64,000 bases of DNA from positions 1,874,536 to 1,938,535 of the forward strand of contig NZ_SMRO01000002.1 in NCBI RefSeq assembly GCF_004359985.1. Reading direction: 5' to 3'. Under the pieces are notes generated by a model. The model saw nothing but the letters and a program-made list of their open reading frames with translations, had not been told where the DNA came from and did not search any database. Made by a program: the position numbers and the translations under genes. Position 1 is the stretch's first letter. Every line of letters begins with the position of its first letter. Shown piece by piece: positions 1 through 10,288 of this stretch. This DNA comes from Paraburkholderia flava (GTDB taxonomy: Bacteria; Pseudomonadota; Gammaproteobacteria; Burkholderiales; Burkholderiaceae).

Positions 1-1
1 T

Positions 2-1012
2 CGCGAAGAAGTCGAAACGGCTGCGGTCGTCACGCGGGTCGCGCCGAGCTTCGTGCGCTTCGGACATTTCGAACACTTCTATTCGAACGATCGCGTCGAT
101 GCGCTGCGCGCGCTCGCCGATCACGTAATCGACCGTTTCTATCCGCATTGCCGTTCCACCGACGATCCGTACCTCGCGCTGCTCGGCGAATCGGTGCATT
201 CGACCGCCGACCTGATCGCGCAATGGCAGGCCGTCGGCTTCTGCCACGGCGTGATGAACACCGACAACATGTCGATCCTCGGACTGACGATCGACTACGG
301 CCCGTTCGGTTTTCTCGACGGCTTCGATGCGAACTTCATCTGCAACCACTCCGATAGCCAGGGCCGCTACGCGTACAAGATGCAGCCGCAGATCGCGTAC
401 TGGAACCTGTTCTGTCTCGCGCAGGGATTGCTGCCGCTGCTCGGTGGCCAGTACGACGAAAGCACGCGCAACGAGCGGGCGATCGCGGACGCGCAGCGTG
501 TGCTCGAAGGCTTCAAGACCCGCTTTGCGCCGGAACTCGAACGACGGATGCGCGCGAAGCTCGGCCTCGAAAACGAACGCCCCGGCGACGACGCACTCGT
601 GAACCGTCTGTTCAACGTGATGCAGGCAAACCGCGCCGACTTCACGCTGACGTTCCGCCATCTCTCGCAGGTGTCGAAGCACGACGCGAGCGGCGATGCG
701 GCGGTGCGCGATCTGTTCATCGATCGCGCGGCGTTCGACGGGTGGGTGAACGACTACCGCGCGCGGCTGTCCGAAGAAACACGCGACGATGCGTCGCGCG
801 CAACCGCGATGAACCTTGTGAACCCCCGCTTCGTGCTGCGCAATCATCTCGCCGAAATCGCGATCCGGCATGCGAAGGAGAAGGATTTCTCCGAGGTCGA
901 ACGGCTTGCCGCCGTGTTGCGTCGCCCGTTCGATGAGCAGCCGGAACATGCCGCGTATGCCGCCCTGCCGCCCGACTGGGCGGGTTCGCTGGAAGTGAGT
1001 TGCTCATCGTGA
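2..1012 (+). CDS. selO: Protein adenylyltransferase SelO (YdiU), C-terminal part, truncated by window edge
   Basis: SelO proteins are pseudokinase-fold enzymes that transfer AMP from ATP to Ser/Thr/Tyr residues of target proteins, several of them redox proteins. The open frame runs in from the left edge, so about 336 C-terminal residues of a protein usually near 480-520 aa are visible. Key motifs are HGVMNTDNM (active-site Asn/Asp region) and IDYGPFGF (metal-binding DYG-like motif) about 75-90 residues into the visible part. The protein ends in SCSS: the Cys three residues from the C-terminus corresponds to the selenocysteine of animal SelO. msrB follows 103 nt downstream on the same strand. 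The true start lies outside the window; an in-frame GTG at 53 is internal. Confidence 0.93.
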   Translation, partial: REEVETAAVVTRVAPSFVRFGHFEHFYSNDRVDALRALADHVIDRFYPHCRSTDDPYLALLGESVHSTADLIAQWQAVGFCHGVMNTDNMSILGLTIDYGPFGFLDGFDANFICNHSDSQGRYAYKMQPQIAYWNLFCLAQGLLPLLGGQYDESTRNERAIADAQRVLEGFKTRFAPELERRMRAKLGLENERPGDDALVNRLFNVMQANRADFTLTFRHLSQVSKHDASGDAAVRDLFIDRAAFDGWVNDYRARLSEETRDDASRATAMNLVNPRFVLRNHLAEIAIRHAKEKDFSEVERLAAVLRRPFDEQPEHAAYAALPPDWAGSLEVSCSS

Positions 1013-1115
1013 CGTATTGCCCCCCGCTCCCGATCCTTGCTCGACGCCGGCTGCCCTCAACCGGCACGGCGTTGATTCCCCCACACTCATTCGTCCCTAC
1101 AGACAGGACCCGACC

Positions 1116-1568
1116 ATGAACTCCGACGATCAGAAAGCCGCTTCTCCCGCTTCACAATCCGATGCTTCGCGCGACGATTACCCCGTGCAGAAAGACGATG
1201 CCGAATGGCGCAAGCAACTGTCCGGCATGGAATACGAAGTGACGCGCAACGCCGCGACCGAGCGGCCGTTCACCGGGCAGTACTGGGACCACTGGGATCG
1301 CGGCATCTACGACTGCGTGGCCTGCGGCACGCCGCTGTTCGAATCCGACACGAAGTTCGACGCCGGTTGCGGCTGGCCGAGCTACTTCAAACCGCTTAAC
1401 GGCGAAGTGATCGAAGAAAAGACCGACCGCGCGCACGGCATGCTGCGCATCGAAGTGCGCTGCAAGAACTGCGGCTCGCATCTCGGTCACGTTTTCGAGG
1501 ACGGCCCGGCGCCGACCGGGCTGCGGTACTGCATCAACTCGGCTGCGCTACAATTCGAGCCCAAGTGA
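1116..1568 (+). CDS. msrB: Peptide-methionine (R)-S-oxide reductase MsrB
   Basis: MsrB reduces methionine-R-sulfoxide in oxidised proteins, with electrons normally supplied by thioredoxin. The 150-residue protein has the two zinc-binding CxxC pairs (CVACG and CKNCG), the GCGWPS motif, the SHLGHVF motif, and the catalytic Cys in RYCINS near residue 139. The chosen ATG gives a protein starting MNSDDQK; an in-frame upstream extension from about 1017 would add 33 residues without family character. No signal peptide is visible, so it is probably cytoplasmic. It lies directly behind selO and may be co-transcribed with it, which would join two redox-stress functions. Confidence 0.95.
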   Translation: MNSDDQKAASPASQSDASRDDYPVQKDDAEWRKQLSGMEYEVTRNAATERPFTGQYWDHWDRGIYDCVACGTPLFESDTKFDAGCGWPSYFKPLNGEVIEEKTDRAHGMLRIEVRCKNCGSHLGHVFEDGPAPTGLRYCINSAALQFEPK

Positions 1569-1848
1569 CGGTCGGGCCTGCCTGGACAAGCCGCCTGCCG
1601 ATGCACGACGCGGCTCGCGGCAGGTGTCTGGATGGGCCTGCGGTGCGGGTTGTGCGGATGATGCGGATCGTTCAGGTTGCGCTGGCGAATGCGGCTCGAT
1701 GGCCGTATCACGCGGCGACTCTGAACCGCGACGCGAACCCGCTGTGGCGCCTGACATCCACCCGCGACCCTCACCGGTACGACGTCCGACGGCCCTGCGC
1801 GACGCACCCGCCTTCGACGTCCTTCATTTTTCGATTCCCGGCCCGACA

Positions 1849-2379
1849 ATGAAATTTCTGTTCGATCTGTTCCCGATCATCCTGTTCTTCGTTGCGTTCA
1901 AGATCTGGGACATCTACACCGCGACCGCGGTGGCGATCGTCGCGACGCTCGTGCAGATCGCGTGGGTGGCATTCCGCCATCGCAAGGTGGATACGATGTT
2001 GTGGGTGAGTCTCGGCGTCGTCACGATCACCGGTGGTGCGACGCTGGTACTGCACAACGACATGTTCATCAAATGGAAGCCGACCATTCTCTACTGGGGC
2101 TTCGCGGTCGCGCTGATGGTGTCGCAGCTTGCTTTCCGCAAGAACCTGATCGAAACGATGATGGGCAAGCAGATCACCTTGCCGCATCGGGTGTGGGGAC
2201 AGCTGAATGTGGTGTGGGCACTGTTCTTTGCGCTGCTCGGCATCGTTAATCTATTCGTCCTGTATAACTTCTCGACGAATGCGTGGGCCAATTTCAAGCT
2301 GTTCGGCACGACCGGCGCTCTCGTGGTGTTCATCGTCGCGCAGAGTCTGTGGCTGGCGAAATACATGAAGGAAGAATGA
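1849..2379 (+). CDS. yciB: Inner-membrane septation protein A, YciB/IspZ family
   Basis: A small, strongly hydrophobic inner-membrane protein of 176 residues. It starts [18 protein letters not shown], typical of the YciB (formerly IspZ/ispA septation protein) family, with about five membrane segments and the conserved patch following the GKQITLP stretch. In E. coli YciB is linked to envelope maintenance and to the divisome or elongasome; in other bacteria it is called intracellular septation protein A. The ATG at 1849 fits the family N-terminus; the upstream in-frame extension from 1624 is not family-like. The BolA-type gene starts one base after its stop codon, so the two are almost surely co-transcribed. 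Confidence 0.93.
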   Translation: MKFLFDLFPIILFFVAFKIWDIYTATAVAIVATLVQIAWVAFRHRKVDTMLWVSLGVVTITGGATLVLHNDMFIKWKPTILYWGFAVALMVSQLAFRKNLIETMMGKQITLPHRVWGQLNVVWALFFALLGIVNLFVLYNFSTNAWANFKLFGTTGALVVFIVAQSLWLAKYMKEE

Positions 2380-2380
2380 C

Positions 2381-2692
2381 ATGAGCGACGCGTTCCTGAA
2401 CGCCACGGCGGCCGAGCGCATCGCGCTGATCGATGCGCGGTTGCGCGAGGCGCTCGCGCCGGTCGACTCGCTCGACGTGCGCGACGACAGCGCACAGCAT
2501 GCGGGCCACGCCGGCGCGTCTGCCGGCGGCCATTACAGCGTGACGATCGTTGCTGCGGCATTTGCCGGCAAGGCGCGCGTGGCGCGTCATCGGCTGGTGT
2601 ATGATGCGCTGGCCGACGCCATGCAGCGCGGCATTCACGCCCTCGCCATCACGGCCTTTACGCCAGAAGAATTCAATTTGCTGTCCCGTTAG
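2381..2692 (+). CDS. BolA family protein
   Basis: A 103-residue BolA-family protein. BolA-like proteins are small KH-like folds that act with monothiol glutaredoxins in iron-sulfur handling, or as regulators affecting cell shape. The diagnostic C-terminal block is present: ARHRLVYDAL followed by GIHALAIT, giving the conserved His of the RHR motif and the His of the IHAL motif. The central loop carries an extra Gly/Ala/His-rich stretch (HAGHAGASAGGH). The gene begins one base after yciB and ends 10 nt before the parvulin gene, a tight yciB-bolA-ppiC order. Which BolA subfamily it belongs to cannot be decided by eye. Confidence 0.92.
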   Translation: MSDAFLNATAAERIALIDARLREALAPVDSLDVRDDSAQHAGHAGASAGGHYSVTIVAAAFAGKARVARHRLVYDALADAMQRGIHALAITAFTPEEFNLLSR

Positions 2693-2702
2693 GAAACTTC
2701 CG

Positions 2703-3482
2703 ATGACTTCGAACAAAACCCGTCTCTGGGTCTTGCTGGCTGCGTTCGCAGCCGCACCTGCATTTGCACAGAACATCGCCGTCGTGAACGGCACACCGAT
2801 TCCGAAATCGCGCGCCGATGCGTTGATCGCGCAGCTCGTGCATCAAGGGCAGCAGGACACGCCGCAATTGCAGACTGCGGTGCGCGAAGAACTGATCAAC
2901 CGCGAAATCCTGATGCAAGAAGCGGCTCGCCGCGGCCTGCCGACGCGTCCTGACGTGAAGGCGCAGATCGCCGTCGCGGATCAGACGGTCGTACTGCGCG
3001 CGCTGATCGAAGACGTCGTGAAGAAGACCCCGCCGACTGACGCCGAAGTGACCGCGCGTTACAACAAGCTGGTGGGGGATGCAGGTGGCAAGGAATATCA
3101 CCTGCACCACATCCTGGTCGACAACGAACAGCAGGCGAAGGATCTGATCGCGAAGATCAAGGCCGGCGCGAAGTTCGAAGATCTGGCGAAGCAATATTCG
3201 AAGGACCCGGGATCGGGCAAGAACGGCGGCGACCTGGATTGGTCGGATCCGAAGGCTTACGTGCCGGAGTTCGCGGCAGCGGCAGCGAAGCTGAAGAAAG
3301 GCGAGATGACGCAGACGCCGGTGCATACGCAGTATGGATGGCACATCATCCGTCTGGATGACACGCGGCCGATCACGCCGCCGCCGCTTGAGCAGGTGAA
3401 ACCGCAGATCGTGCAGCAGTTGCAACAGGAAAAGCTGCAGGCGTTTGAAGAAGGGTTGAAGAAGAACGCCAAGATTCAATAA
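2703..3482 (+). CDS. Periplasmic parvulin-type peptidyl-prolyl cis-trans isomerase
   Basis: A 259-residue exported foldase. Residues 1-22 form a signal peptide (AAFAAAPAFA, then QN), placing it in the periplasm. The N-terminal part resembles the SurA/PrsA chaperone region (NREILMQEAARRG). A PpiC-type parvulin domain spans roughly residues 135-225, with HLHHILVDN, FEDLAKQYSKDPGSGKNGGDL and the C-terminal YGWHIIRLD motif. It catalyses proline isomerisation in exported proteins. It ends the plus-strand run yciB-bolA-ppiC and is followed within 10 nt by an intrinsic terminator. A second parvulin, PpiD, is encoded in the same window on the other strand. Confidence 0.94.
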   Translation: MTSNKTRLWVLLAAFAAAPAFAQNIAVVNGTPIPKSRADALIAQLVHQGQQDTPQLQTAVREELINREILMQEAARRGLPTRPDVKAQIAVADQTVVLRALIEDVVKKTPPTDAEVTARYNKLVGDAGGKEYHLHHILVDNEQQAKDLIAKIKAGAKFEDLAKQYSKDPGSGKNGGDLDWSDPKAYVPEFAAAAAKLKKGEMTQTPVHTQYGWHIIRLDDTRPITPPPLEQVKPQIVQQLQQEKLQAFEEGLKKNAKIQ

Positions 3483-3491
3483 GCAGTAGGG

Positions 3492-3514
3492 GCCGCTCGC
3501 AGAGCGGCTTTTTT
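3492..3514 (+). terminator. Intrinsic terminator of the yciB-bolA-ppiC run
   Basis: The 7-bp stem GCCGCTC / GAGCGGC with loop GCA is followed directly by six T residues. It starts 10 nt past the parvulin stop codon. Confidence 0.88.
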
Positions 3515-3670
3515 GTTTTCTGATATTTGATTTTTGTTTTTTTTAATGCCTGTGCAGGCGGCTACGATTTTGCGCCTCGCGGCGCTGGCGTTGCTCTCTG
3601 TCTTTTGCCCTGGCAGGCGGCTACGTTTTTGCGCCTCGCGGCGCTGGCGTTGCCCCTGTGCGGGGCAGCA

Positions 3671-3702
3671 CCTACTTTCTTTGCCGCGGCAAAGAAAGTA
3701 GG
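3671..3702. repeat. Perfect 32-bp palindrome, left arm
   Basis: The half-site CCTACTTTCTTTGCCG is followed directly by its exact reverse complement. It can form a hairpin or cruciform with no loop, and is the left copy of the core palindrome of the inverted-repeat element. Confidence 0.95.
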
Positions 3703-4198
3703 CAAAGAAAGCCGCTCGAAACGTTACCAGGTCCTTTCCGCGTGCTGCCCCAGTGGCACTCGCCTAACTGGGTGCCACGTTCACTCTGGCCAGTGGTCCG
3801 AGACGAGATATGCCCTCGCGCCGCTTGCCTTCGTGACAAGGCAGTCATCCGTTCCGGCGGGCTTCGCCGCCGAAGGGCATAACCCTCTTCGCTCGATGTG
3901 ATCTCCTGGCACATGCCGCCATAGTGTGCGGCCATGCCTTCCCGGGGGCACTCATCCACGCTCAACGCGATCGCGTTTTGCCTGCACTCTCAATCTCCCC
4001 AATGGTTTCCCATGCAGACCGGTCCGCGCGCACACCAGTGCGCCGCGGGATGTGCGGGCCCCTTGTCACTTCGGTTTGCGACGAGGGAGATGGTCTCGTC
4101 TCGGACCACCAGGCAGTGTGAACGTGGTGCCCACTTAGGCGAGTGCCACTGAGGTCACACACGGAAAGGAGAAGTTTCGTCTCGGCGGCTTTCTTTTG

Positions 4199-4232
4199 CC
4201 TACTTTTCTTTGCCGCGGCAAAGAAAAGTAGG
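4199..4232. repeat. Perfect 34-bp palindrome, right arm
   Basis: The half-site CCTACTTTTCTTTGCCG is followed by its exact reverse complement. It differs from the left copy by one extra T in one half and the matching extra A in the other, so perfect symmetry is kept. Confidence 0.95.
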
Positions 4233-4395
4233 TGCCGCCCCGCACAGGGGCAACGCCTGCGCCGCGAGGCGCCAAATCGCAGCCACCTGTGAAGGCAAAT
4301 AACGAAAGCCAGACGCAGCCCTGCAAAAAAAATCAGGCGGCACGCAAAACTTCACGAGCCGCCTGCACAGGCATTCAAAACAAAAAAACCGAACC

Positions 4396-7300
4396 TTAAC
4401 CTATCCACTTCCGAGCATTCTGAAACACCCGCATCCACGGACTACCATCGCCGGCGGCACCCTTCCACTCATCAGGCGCCCAGCTCAATTGCACAGTCCG
4501 ATGCACCCGTTCCGTATGCGGCATCAACACAGTAAACCGACCATCCTCAGTCGTCACCGACGTAATCCCCTCCGGCGAACCATTGGGATTAAACGGATAA
4601 CGCTCAGTGGCATCGCCACGATGATCAACAAACCGCATCGCAACAGCGACCCGCGCAGCATCGCCCTGCTGCGAGAAGTCCGCATAACCCTCGCCGTGTG
4701 CAACAGCAACTGGGATACGAGATCCTTCCATCCCCGCAAAGAAAATCGACGCCGATGACTGGATTTCGACCAGCGACGTCCGCGCTTCGAATTTCTCCGA
4801 CTTGTTGCGCGTGAATTTCGGCCATGCCTCGGCACCCGGAATCATCGATGCCAGACTGCTCATCATCTGGCAACCGTTGCAGATGCCCAGCGCGAACGTA
4901 TCGCTGCGTCCGAAGAACGCCGCGAACATGTCCGCGAGCTGCGCGTTGAAGCGGATCGTCTTCGCCCAGCCCTCGCCTGCACCCAGCACGTCGCCGTACG
5001 AGAAGCCGCCGCACGCCACCGCGCCCGCAAAATCGGCGAGCGTCGCGCGGCCCGCGAGCAGATCGCTCATGTGCACGTCGTAAGCATCGAAGCCCGCACG
5101 GTCGAATGCGTACGCGGTTTCGAGGTGCGAGTTCACGCCCTGCTCGCGCAGGATCGCGACACGCGGACGCGCACCCTTGCCGATGAACGGCGCCGCCACG
5201 TCGTCAGCCGGATCGAACGACAGATGCGGTGTCATGCCCGGATCCGACGCGTCGAGCAACGTGTCGTGTTCGGCGTCCGCGCATGCGGGGTTGTCGCGCA
5301 ACTGCGAGATGCGCCAGCTCACTTCGCCCCACGCGCGCTGCAGTTCGACGCGCGGCGCGTCGTAGATCTTCTTCGCGTCGCGGTAAATCTCGATCGTGTC
5401 GCGATCGTTCAGCTTGCCGATCACATGCGAGCACGCCGACAGCCCATGCTCGCGCAGCGCGGCCAGCACCGCGTCGCGATCGGCGGCACGTACCTGGACC
5501 ACGGCGCCCAGTTCTTCGGTGAACAGCGCACGAATCGTGCGATCTTCGCGGCGGCCGCTCGTCTGCTTCGTCCAGTCTTTTGCGTCGCCGTAGTCGGACT
5601 CGTGGTTCGGATCGAGCGTCAACATGTCGACGTTCAGCGACACGCCGACGTGTCCCGCGAACGCCATTTCGCACACCGTCGCCCACAGGCCGCCGTCGGA
5701 ACGGTCGTGGTACGCGAGCAGTTTTCCGTCGCTATTCAGCGCCTGGATCGCGGCGAAGAAGCGCTTCAGATCTTCCGGATCGTCGACGTCAGGCACCGTG
5801 TCGCCGACCTGCTGCGTGACCTGAGCGAGAATGCTGCCGCCCATGCGCTGCTTGCCGCGGCCGAGATCGATCGCAATCAGCACGCTGTCGCCTGCTTCAT
5901 CGGTGCGGCGCAGTTGCGGCGTCAGATGCTGGCGCACGTCGTCGACCGGCGCGAACGCCGAAATGATCAGCGACACCGGCGCGACCACTTCCTTCGCGAC
6001 GCCGCGGTCGTCCCACTTCGTGCGCATCGACAGCGAATCCTTGCCGACCGGAATACTGATACCCAGCGCCGGGCACAACTCCATGCCGATCGCCTTCACC
6101 GTGTCGTACAGCGCGGCGTCTTCGCCCGGACTTCCGCACGCGGCCATCCAGTTCGCCGACAGCTTCAGCTTGCCAAGCGATTCGATCGGCGCGGCTGCGA
6201 TGTTCGTCACGGCCTCGCCGACCGCCATCCGGCCCGACGCCGGCGCGTCGATCACTGCGAGCGGCGTGCGCTCGGCCATCGTCATCGCTTCGCCGCGGAA
6301 GCCGGCGTAATCCATCGTCGTGATCGCGCAGTCGGCGACGGGCACCTGCCACGGACCGACCATCTGGTCGCGCGCCGTCGTGCCGCCCACCGAGCGGTCG
6401 CCGATCGTGATCAGAAACGACTTGCTCGCCACCGTCGGATGACGCAGCACGCTGACCGCGACTTCCGACAGCGCGATACCCGTCACGTCGACCGGCTGCA
6501 GCGTCGTCGCAACACGCTTGACGTCGCGATGCATCCGCGGTGCCTTGCCAAGCAGCACTTCCATCGGCATGTCAACCGGCTGATGTTCCGCGTCGTTCCT
6601 CACGTCGGTATCGATCAGCTTCAACTGGCGTTCAGCCGTCGCGACGCCGACCACCGCGAACGGGCAGCGCTCGCGTTCGCACATCGCTTCGAAGGCGGGA
6701 AGATCGGCCGGCGCGATTGCCAGTACGTAGCGCTCCTGCGCTTCGTTCGACCAGATCTCGCGCGGCGACAGTCCGCTCTCTTCCAGCTGGATCTTGCGCA
6801 ACTCGAAACGCGCACCCTTGTCCGCGCCGTCGACGAGTTCCGGGAACGCGTTCGACAACCCGCCCGCGCCGACGTCGTGAATGCTCAGGATCGGATTGTG
6901 TTCGCCAAGCTGCCAGCATGCATTGATCACTTCCTGCGCGCGCCGCTCGATTTCCGGGTTGCCGCGCTGCACGGAATCGAAATCGAGTTCGGCGGTGTTG
7001 GTGCCGGTCGCCATCGAACTCGCGGCGCCGCCGCCCATGCCGATCCGCATGCCGGGACCGCCGATCTGGATCAGCAGTGTGCCTTCCGGCAGATCATGCT
7101 TGTGCGTGTGCTGGTCGGAGATGTTGCCGATGCCGCCCGCAATCATGATCGGCTTGTGATAACCGCGCACGGTGCCGCCGACGTTCTGCTCGTAAGCGCG
7201 GAAATAGCCGCCGAGATTCGGCCGGCCGAATTCGTTGTTGAACGCAGCGCCGCCGAGCGGCCCGTCGATCATGATCTGCAGCGGCGACGCGATGCGGTCG

Positions 7301-8493
7301 GGCCGGCCGTACGCTTCACCCGTTGCGTCGGGCTTGCGATGCGCGAGCAGTTCGGCCGCGTCGCGCGCGTTTTCCCATGCTTCGCGTGCGTCGGGCAGTT
7401 CGAGATTCGATACGGTAAAACCTGCAAGGCCGGCCTTCGGACGCGCGCCGCGACCCGTCGCGCCTTCGTCGCGGATTTCGCCGCCCGCGCCGGTCGCGGC
7501 GCCCGGGAACGGCGAGATCGCGGTCGGGTGATTGTGCGTCTCGACCTTCATCAACGTGTGCGTCAGTTCGACGTGGCGGCCGTAGTGCTCGGCCAGCGCA
7601 TCAGCACCGGCGGCGTCGGCAGCAGCACCGGGCTTGCGCGGGAACCAGCGTTCGGCAGTGCCACCGGCCATGATCGCCGAGTTGTCCGAATACGCGACGA
7701 TCGTCCCTTCCGGATGCAGCTTCTCGGTGTTGCGGATCATGTTGAACAGCGAGATGTCCTGCGCTTCGCCGTCGATCGTCCACTGTGCATTGAAGATCTT
7801 GTGGCGGCAGTGCTCGCTGTTCGCCTGCGCGAACATCATCAGTTCGACGTCGGTCGGATTGCGGCCGAGCGTGGTGAATGCGTCGATCAGGTAGTCGATT
7901 TCGTCGTCTGCGAGCGCGAGGCCCAGTTCGGTATTCGCCGCTTCGAGCGCGGCGCGGCCGCGCGCGAGGATGTCGACGGTTTGCAGCGGACGTGCGGGCA
8001 GTTCGTCGAACAGATGCATCGCGTGATCGCGCGACGGCGCGACGCTCTCGGTCATCCGGTCGTGCAGCGCGGCGACGACCGCGTCGCGCACTTCATCGGA
8101 CAGCGCCTTCTTGCCGCCGAGCAGACCCGACTTCAGCGTCACGGTGTACTCGATGCCGCGCTCGATGCGCCGCACCTGCGTGAGGCCGCAGTGATGCGCG
8201 ATGTCGGTGGCCTTGCTCGCCCATGGCGACACCGTGCCGAAGCGCGGCACCACGAGGAAGGTTTCGACTGCCCCGCGTTCCTTCGCCGGCTCGAACGGAT
8301 CGCCGTAGTGCATCAGCGCTTCGACCTTCGCGCTGTCTTCGGCCGTGAGCGGCGTCTGCGCGTTGACGAAATGCAGATACTGGCCGCGCACGCCGACGAT
8401 GTTCGCGTCGATGCGGGTCAGCGTGTCGAGCAGGCGAGTTTGGCGGAAATCGGAAAGGGCCGAAGCACCGGGGAAACACGAGAAGTGGGCCAT
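4396..8493 (-). CDS. purL: Phosphoribosylformylglycinamidine synthase (large, single-chain type)
   Basis: FGAM synthase converts FGAR, glutamine and ATP to FGAM, the fourth step of purine synthesis, in the cytosol. At 1365 residues it is the fused gammaproteobacterial/betaproteobacterial type, with the synthetase and glutaminase in one chain. The N-terminal part has FGAM synthase motifs ([42 protein letters not shown]). From about residue 1080 a class I glutamine amidotransferase domain follows, with the nucleophile Cys in [10 protein letters not shown] near residue 1200 and the HGEGYADF stretch. The ATG at 8493 gives MAHFSCFPG, the usual family start. It is monocistronic here, convergent with the parvulin gene across the inverted-repeat element. 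Confidence 0.97.
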   Translation of the reverse strand: MAHFSCFPGASALSDFRQTRLLDTLTRIDANIVGVRGQYLHFVNAQTPLTAEDSAKVEALMHYGDPFEPAKERGAVETFLVVPRFGTVSPWASKATDIAHHCGLTQVRRIERGIEYTVTLKSGLLGGKKALSDEVRDAVVAALHDRMTESVAPSRDHAMHLFDELPARPLQTVDILARGRAALEAANTELGLALADDEIDYLIDAFTTLGRNPTDVELMMFAQANSEHCRHKIFNAQWTIDGEAQDISLFNMIRNTEKLHPEGTIVAYSDNSAIMAGGTAERWFPRKPGAAADAAGADALAEHYGRHVELTHTLMKVETHNHPTAISPFPGAATGAGGEIRDEGATGRGARPKAGLAGFTVSNLELPDAREAWENARDAAELLAHRKPDATGEAYGRPDRIASPLQIMIDGPLGGAAFNNEFGRPNLGGYFRAYEQNVGGTVRGYHKPIMIAGGIGNISDQHTHKHDLPEGTLLIQIGGPGMRIGMGGGAASSMATGTNTAELDFDSVQRGNPEIERRAQEVINACWQLGEHNPILSIHDVGAGGLSNAFPELVDGADKGARFELRKIQLEESGLSPREIWSNEAQERYVLAIAPADLPAFEAMCERERCPFAVVGVATAERQLKLIDTDVRNDAEHQPVDMPMEVLLGKAPRMHRDVKRVATTLQPVDVTGIALSEVAVSVLRHPTVASKSFLITIGDRSVGGTTARDQMVGPWQVPVADCAITTMDYAGFRGEAMTMAERTPLAVIDAPASGRMAVGEAVTNIAAAPIESLGKLKLSANWMAACGSPGEDAALYDTVKAIGMELCPALGISIPVGKDSLSMRTKWDDRGVAKEVVAPVSLIISAFAPVDDVRQHLTPQLRRTDEAGDSVLIAIDLGRGKQRMGGSILAQVTQQVGDTVPDVDDPEDLKRFFAAIQALNSDGKLLAYHDRSDGGLWATVCEMAFAGHVGVSLNVDMLTLDPNHESDYGDAKDWTKQTSGRREDRTIRALFTEELGAVVQVRAADRDAVLAALREHGLSACSHVIGKLNDRDTIEIYRDAKKIYDAPRVELQRAWGEVSWRISQLRDNPACADAEHDTLLDASDPGMTPHLSFDPADDVAAPFIGKGARPRVAILREQGVNSHLETAYAFDRAGFDAYDVHMSDLLAGRATLADFAGAVACGGFSYGDVLGAGEGWAKTIRFNAQLADMFAAFFGRSDTFALGICNGCQMMSSLASMIPGAEAWPKFTRNKSEKFEARTSLVEIQSSASIFFAGMEGSRIPVAVAHGEGYADFSQQGDAARVAVAMRFVDHRGDATERYPFNPNGSPEGITSVTTEDGRFTVLMPHTERVHRTVQLSWAPDEWKGAAGDGSPWMRVFQNARKWIG

Positions 8494-8847
8494 GGACTTG
8501 ACGTTGCGTCGTTCAGTTGCGTCGAGGGTCGCGCGGTGGTCGCGCGCGGGGCGACGTGAGGCGGAAGTGAAGTCCGTGATTATACCCCGGGAAGACCCGC
8601 AGAAGACCGCCGCAGCGGCATTGCGGCGTGGCGGTATGCCCGCTTCTGTCGACCGCGGGCTGCCTGCGTTCGGGCCGCCGGACGCCGCATTTGGCTGCTA
8701 TCATTCGGCCTTTCACCGTCCGGCGCATCAGCACACTGCGCGGCCATCGCCCGGAACATCGGGCAGCAGCCAGCCGCATGCCCGGCAGGCCACGCAATAC
8801 GGGGAGCGCCGGACGTCTCGCGTCGTGCCGGCTACTTGCACAATCTC
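8494..8847. other. Divergent intergenic region, purL / dadA-like
   Basis: 354 nt between the divergent purL and the FAD oxidoreductase gene. It must hold both promoters, but I could not identify a convincing -35/-10 pair, operator, riboswitch or small gene by eye. Confidence 0.5.
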
Positions 8848-10149
8848 ATGGATGTCATCGTCATTGGCGGCGGGATCGTCGGCGTCGCCACCGCCTATCA
8901 GCTGCGCGCCGCCGGTCACCGGGTCTGCGTGGTCGAACGCCATGCCACGGTCGCGCAGGGCGCGACCTACGGGCACAGCGGCAACGTCCTGCCGACGCCG
9001 CTCGACGTCTGGTTCGGTCCCACCTTCCTCGCGCATCGTCAGGACGCGAAGAACGGCGTGATCCGCAAGACCGGCTTCAACGGTGCGGCGCGCGACTTCG
9101 TCAAACAGCTCGCCGCGCTGCGCGAACCCGAAGCCTTTGCCCGTCAGTACACGCTGCTGCGCCCGCTGATCGATGCGGCCCGCGAAAGCCTCGTCGACAT
9201 CGAGGCACGCTTCGGTCTCGAATTCGAGCAGACGATGGGCCAGCTTTATCTGGTCCGTGGCGCGGACGAATGGGAACGCACGCAACCCGCGCTCGACCTG
9301 CTGCGCCGTTTCGAAGTGCCGCATCACGTGCTGTCGCCGGCCGAATGCGCGGCGCTCGAACATTCGGTGCCGCTCGAGCCCGCGTTCGCCGGCGGCGTGC
9401 TGTTCGATACCGAGCGCACCGCGAACTGCCCGCTGTTCGCGAAGCTGATCAAGCAGACACTCGATGCGCAAGGCGGTGTCCAGTTCCAGACCGGCCGCGA
9501 GGTCACGGCGATCCGTCTCGACGGCGAGCGCGCAGCAGTCGAACTCGCGCCGCGCGCGGGTGAGCCGCGACGCGCGCGCGAAGTCGACGTGATCAGCGCG
9601 GACGCGGTCGTCGTGGCCGCAGGCGCCGGCAGCCTGCCGTTGCTCGAACGACTTGGGCTGCGTCTGCCGTTGCATCCACTGCGTCTGCATACGCTCGTCG
9701 CGCCGATCGCGCATGAGGAATGCGCGCCGCACATCACGATGGTCGATGCAGTGAAGCGCATCACGATCACGCGGACGCATCATCGACTGCGGATCGCGGG
9801 TGGCGCGGTGCTGCAAAGTGCCGCGCAGATCGACAAGCCGCTCGGCGAACCGCTGACCGAAGAAGCGCTCGCGCTGCTCGGTCAGGCGACGCACGACTGG
9901 ATTCCCGGCGCCGCGAAAATTTCAGCCGCGCTGCCGTGGGAAGGCGTGAAGCTGCTGTCGCCCGACGGGCTGCCGGCGGTCGGCAATGCGCTGCATCCAC
10001 GGCTCTTCGTCAATGCGGGGCATGGTCCGAGCGGCTGGGCGCTTGCGTGCGGATCGGCGCGGTTGATCACCGATCTGGTGTCGGGCACTGCGTCCGGTCT
10101 TCCCGCCGATACGATCGCCGCGTTGCGGCCGGAGCGGTTCGGGCGCTGA
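8848..10149 (+). CDS. FAD-dependent oxidoreductase, D-amino-acid dehydrogenase (DadA)-like
   Basis: A 433-residue flavoprotein of the DAO family. The N-terminal dinucleotide-binding motif VIVIGGGIVGVATAYQL binds FAD, and the C-terminus has the closing motif GHGPSGWALACGSARLITDL typical of DadA-like enzymes. DadA oxidatively deaminates D-amino acids to 2-oxo acids and passes electrons to the respiratory chain. The sequence after the FAD motif (GATYGHSGNVLPTP) matches the DadA group in layout, but the substrate cannot be read from sequence. The ATG at 8848 is preferred; a TTG at 8836 would add four residues. It stands 139 nt before nnrDE with no clear terminator between them. Confidence 0.8.
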   Translation: MDVIVIGGGIVGVATAYQLRAAGHRVCVVERHATVAQGATYGHSGNVLPTPLDVWFGPTFLAHRQDAKNGVIRKTGFNGAARDFVKQLAALREPEAFARQYTLLRPLIDAARESLVDIEARFGLEFEQTMGQLYLVRGADEWERTQPALDLLRRFEVPHHVLSPAECAALEHSVPLEPAFAGGVLFDTERTANCPLFAKLIKQTLDAQGGVQFQTGREVTAIRLDGERAAVELAPRAGEPRRAREVDVISADAVVVAAGAGSLPLLERLGLRLPLHPLRLHTLVAPIAHEECAPHITMVDAVKRITITRTHHRLRIAGGAVLQSAAQIDKPLGEPLTEEALALLGQATHDWIPGAAKISAALPWEGVKLLSPDGLPAVGNALHPRLFVNAGHGPSGWALACGSARLITDLVSGTASGLPADTIAALRPERFGR

Positions 10150-10288
10150 GCGGGGCGGCTTGCCTCTCAGGTCCCGCGCGAGGCAATCGGCCTGCGCTCC
10201 GCTTATCCAGTCGGCCAGCGACGCGACAGCGAACCCCTGTTCGCACTACCATGAGCACGATCCGATCTCTCCGGTTTTCGTGCACGCC

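Larger units (their letters stand above)
3541..4386. repeat. Gene-free inverted-repeat element with two core palindromes
   Basis: About 850 bp between the convergent ends of the parvulin gene and purL contains no convincing gene. It is built as a large imperfect inverted repeat, with arms near 3541-3830 and 4090-4386. Both arms carry, in opposite orientation, AATGCCTGTGCAGGCGGCT, then CGCCTCGCGGCGC, CGTTGCCCCTGTGCGGGG, a perfect palindrome (3671-3702 and 4199-4232), AGTGGCACTCGCCTAA and GTGGTCCGAGACGAGA. The left arm also holds a tandem 40-bp copy. The short open frames inside have no ribosome binding sites or recognisable domains. I associate this type of sequence with repeated intergenic elements of Burkholderiaceae, from memory and unverified. 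No transposase is present. Confidence 0.8.

Noticed and set aside
3527..4326. Several overlapping small open frames inside the inverted-repeat element
   Set aside because: No ribosome binding sites, similar frames on both strands because of the inverted repeat, no domain content. Often annotated as hypothetical proteins, but better read as repeat DNA.
5071..8559. Very long open frame antisense to purL
   Set aside because: It mirrors purL, is dominated by Arg/His/Asp/Val as expected for the complement of GC-rich codons, and has no domains. PurL itself is unambiguous.
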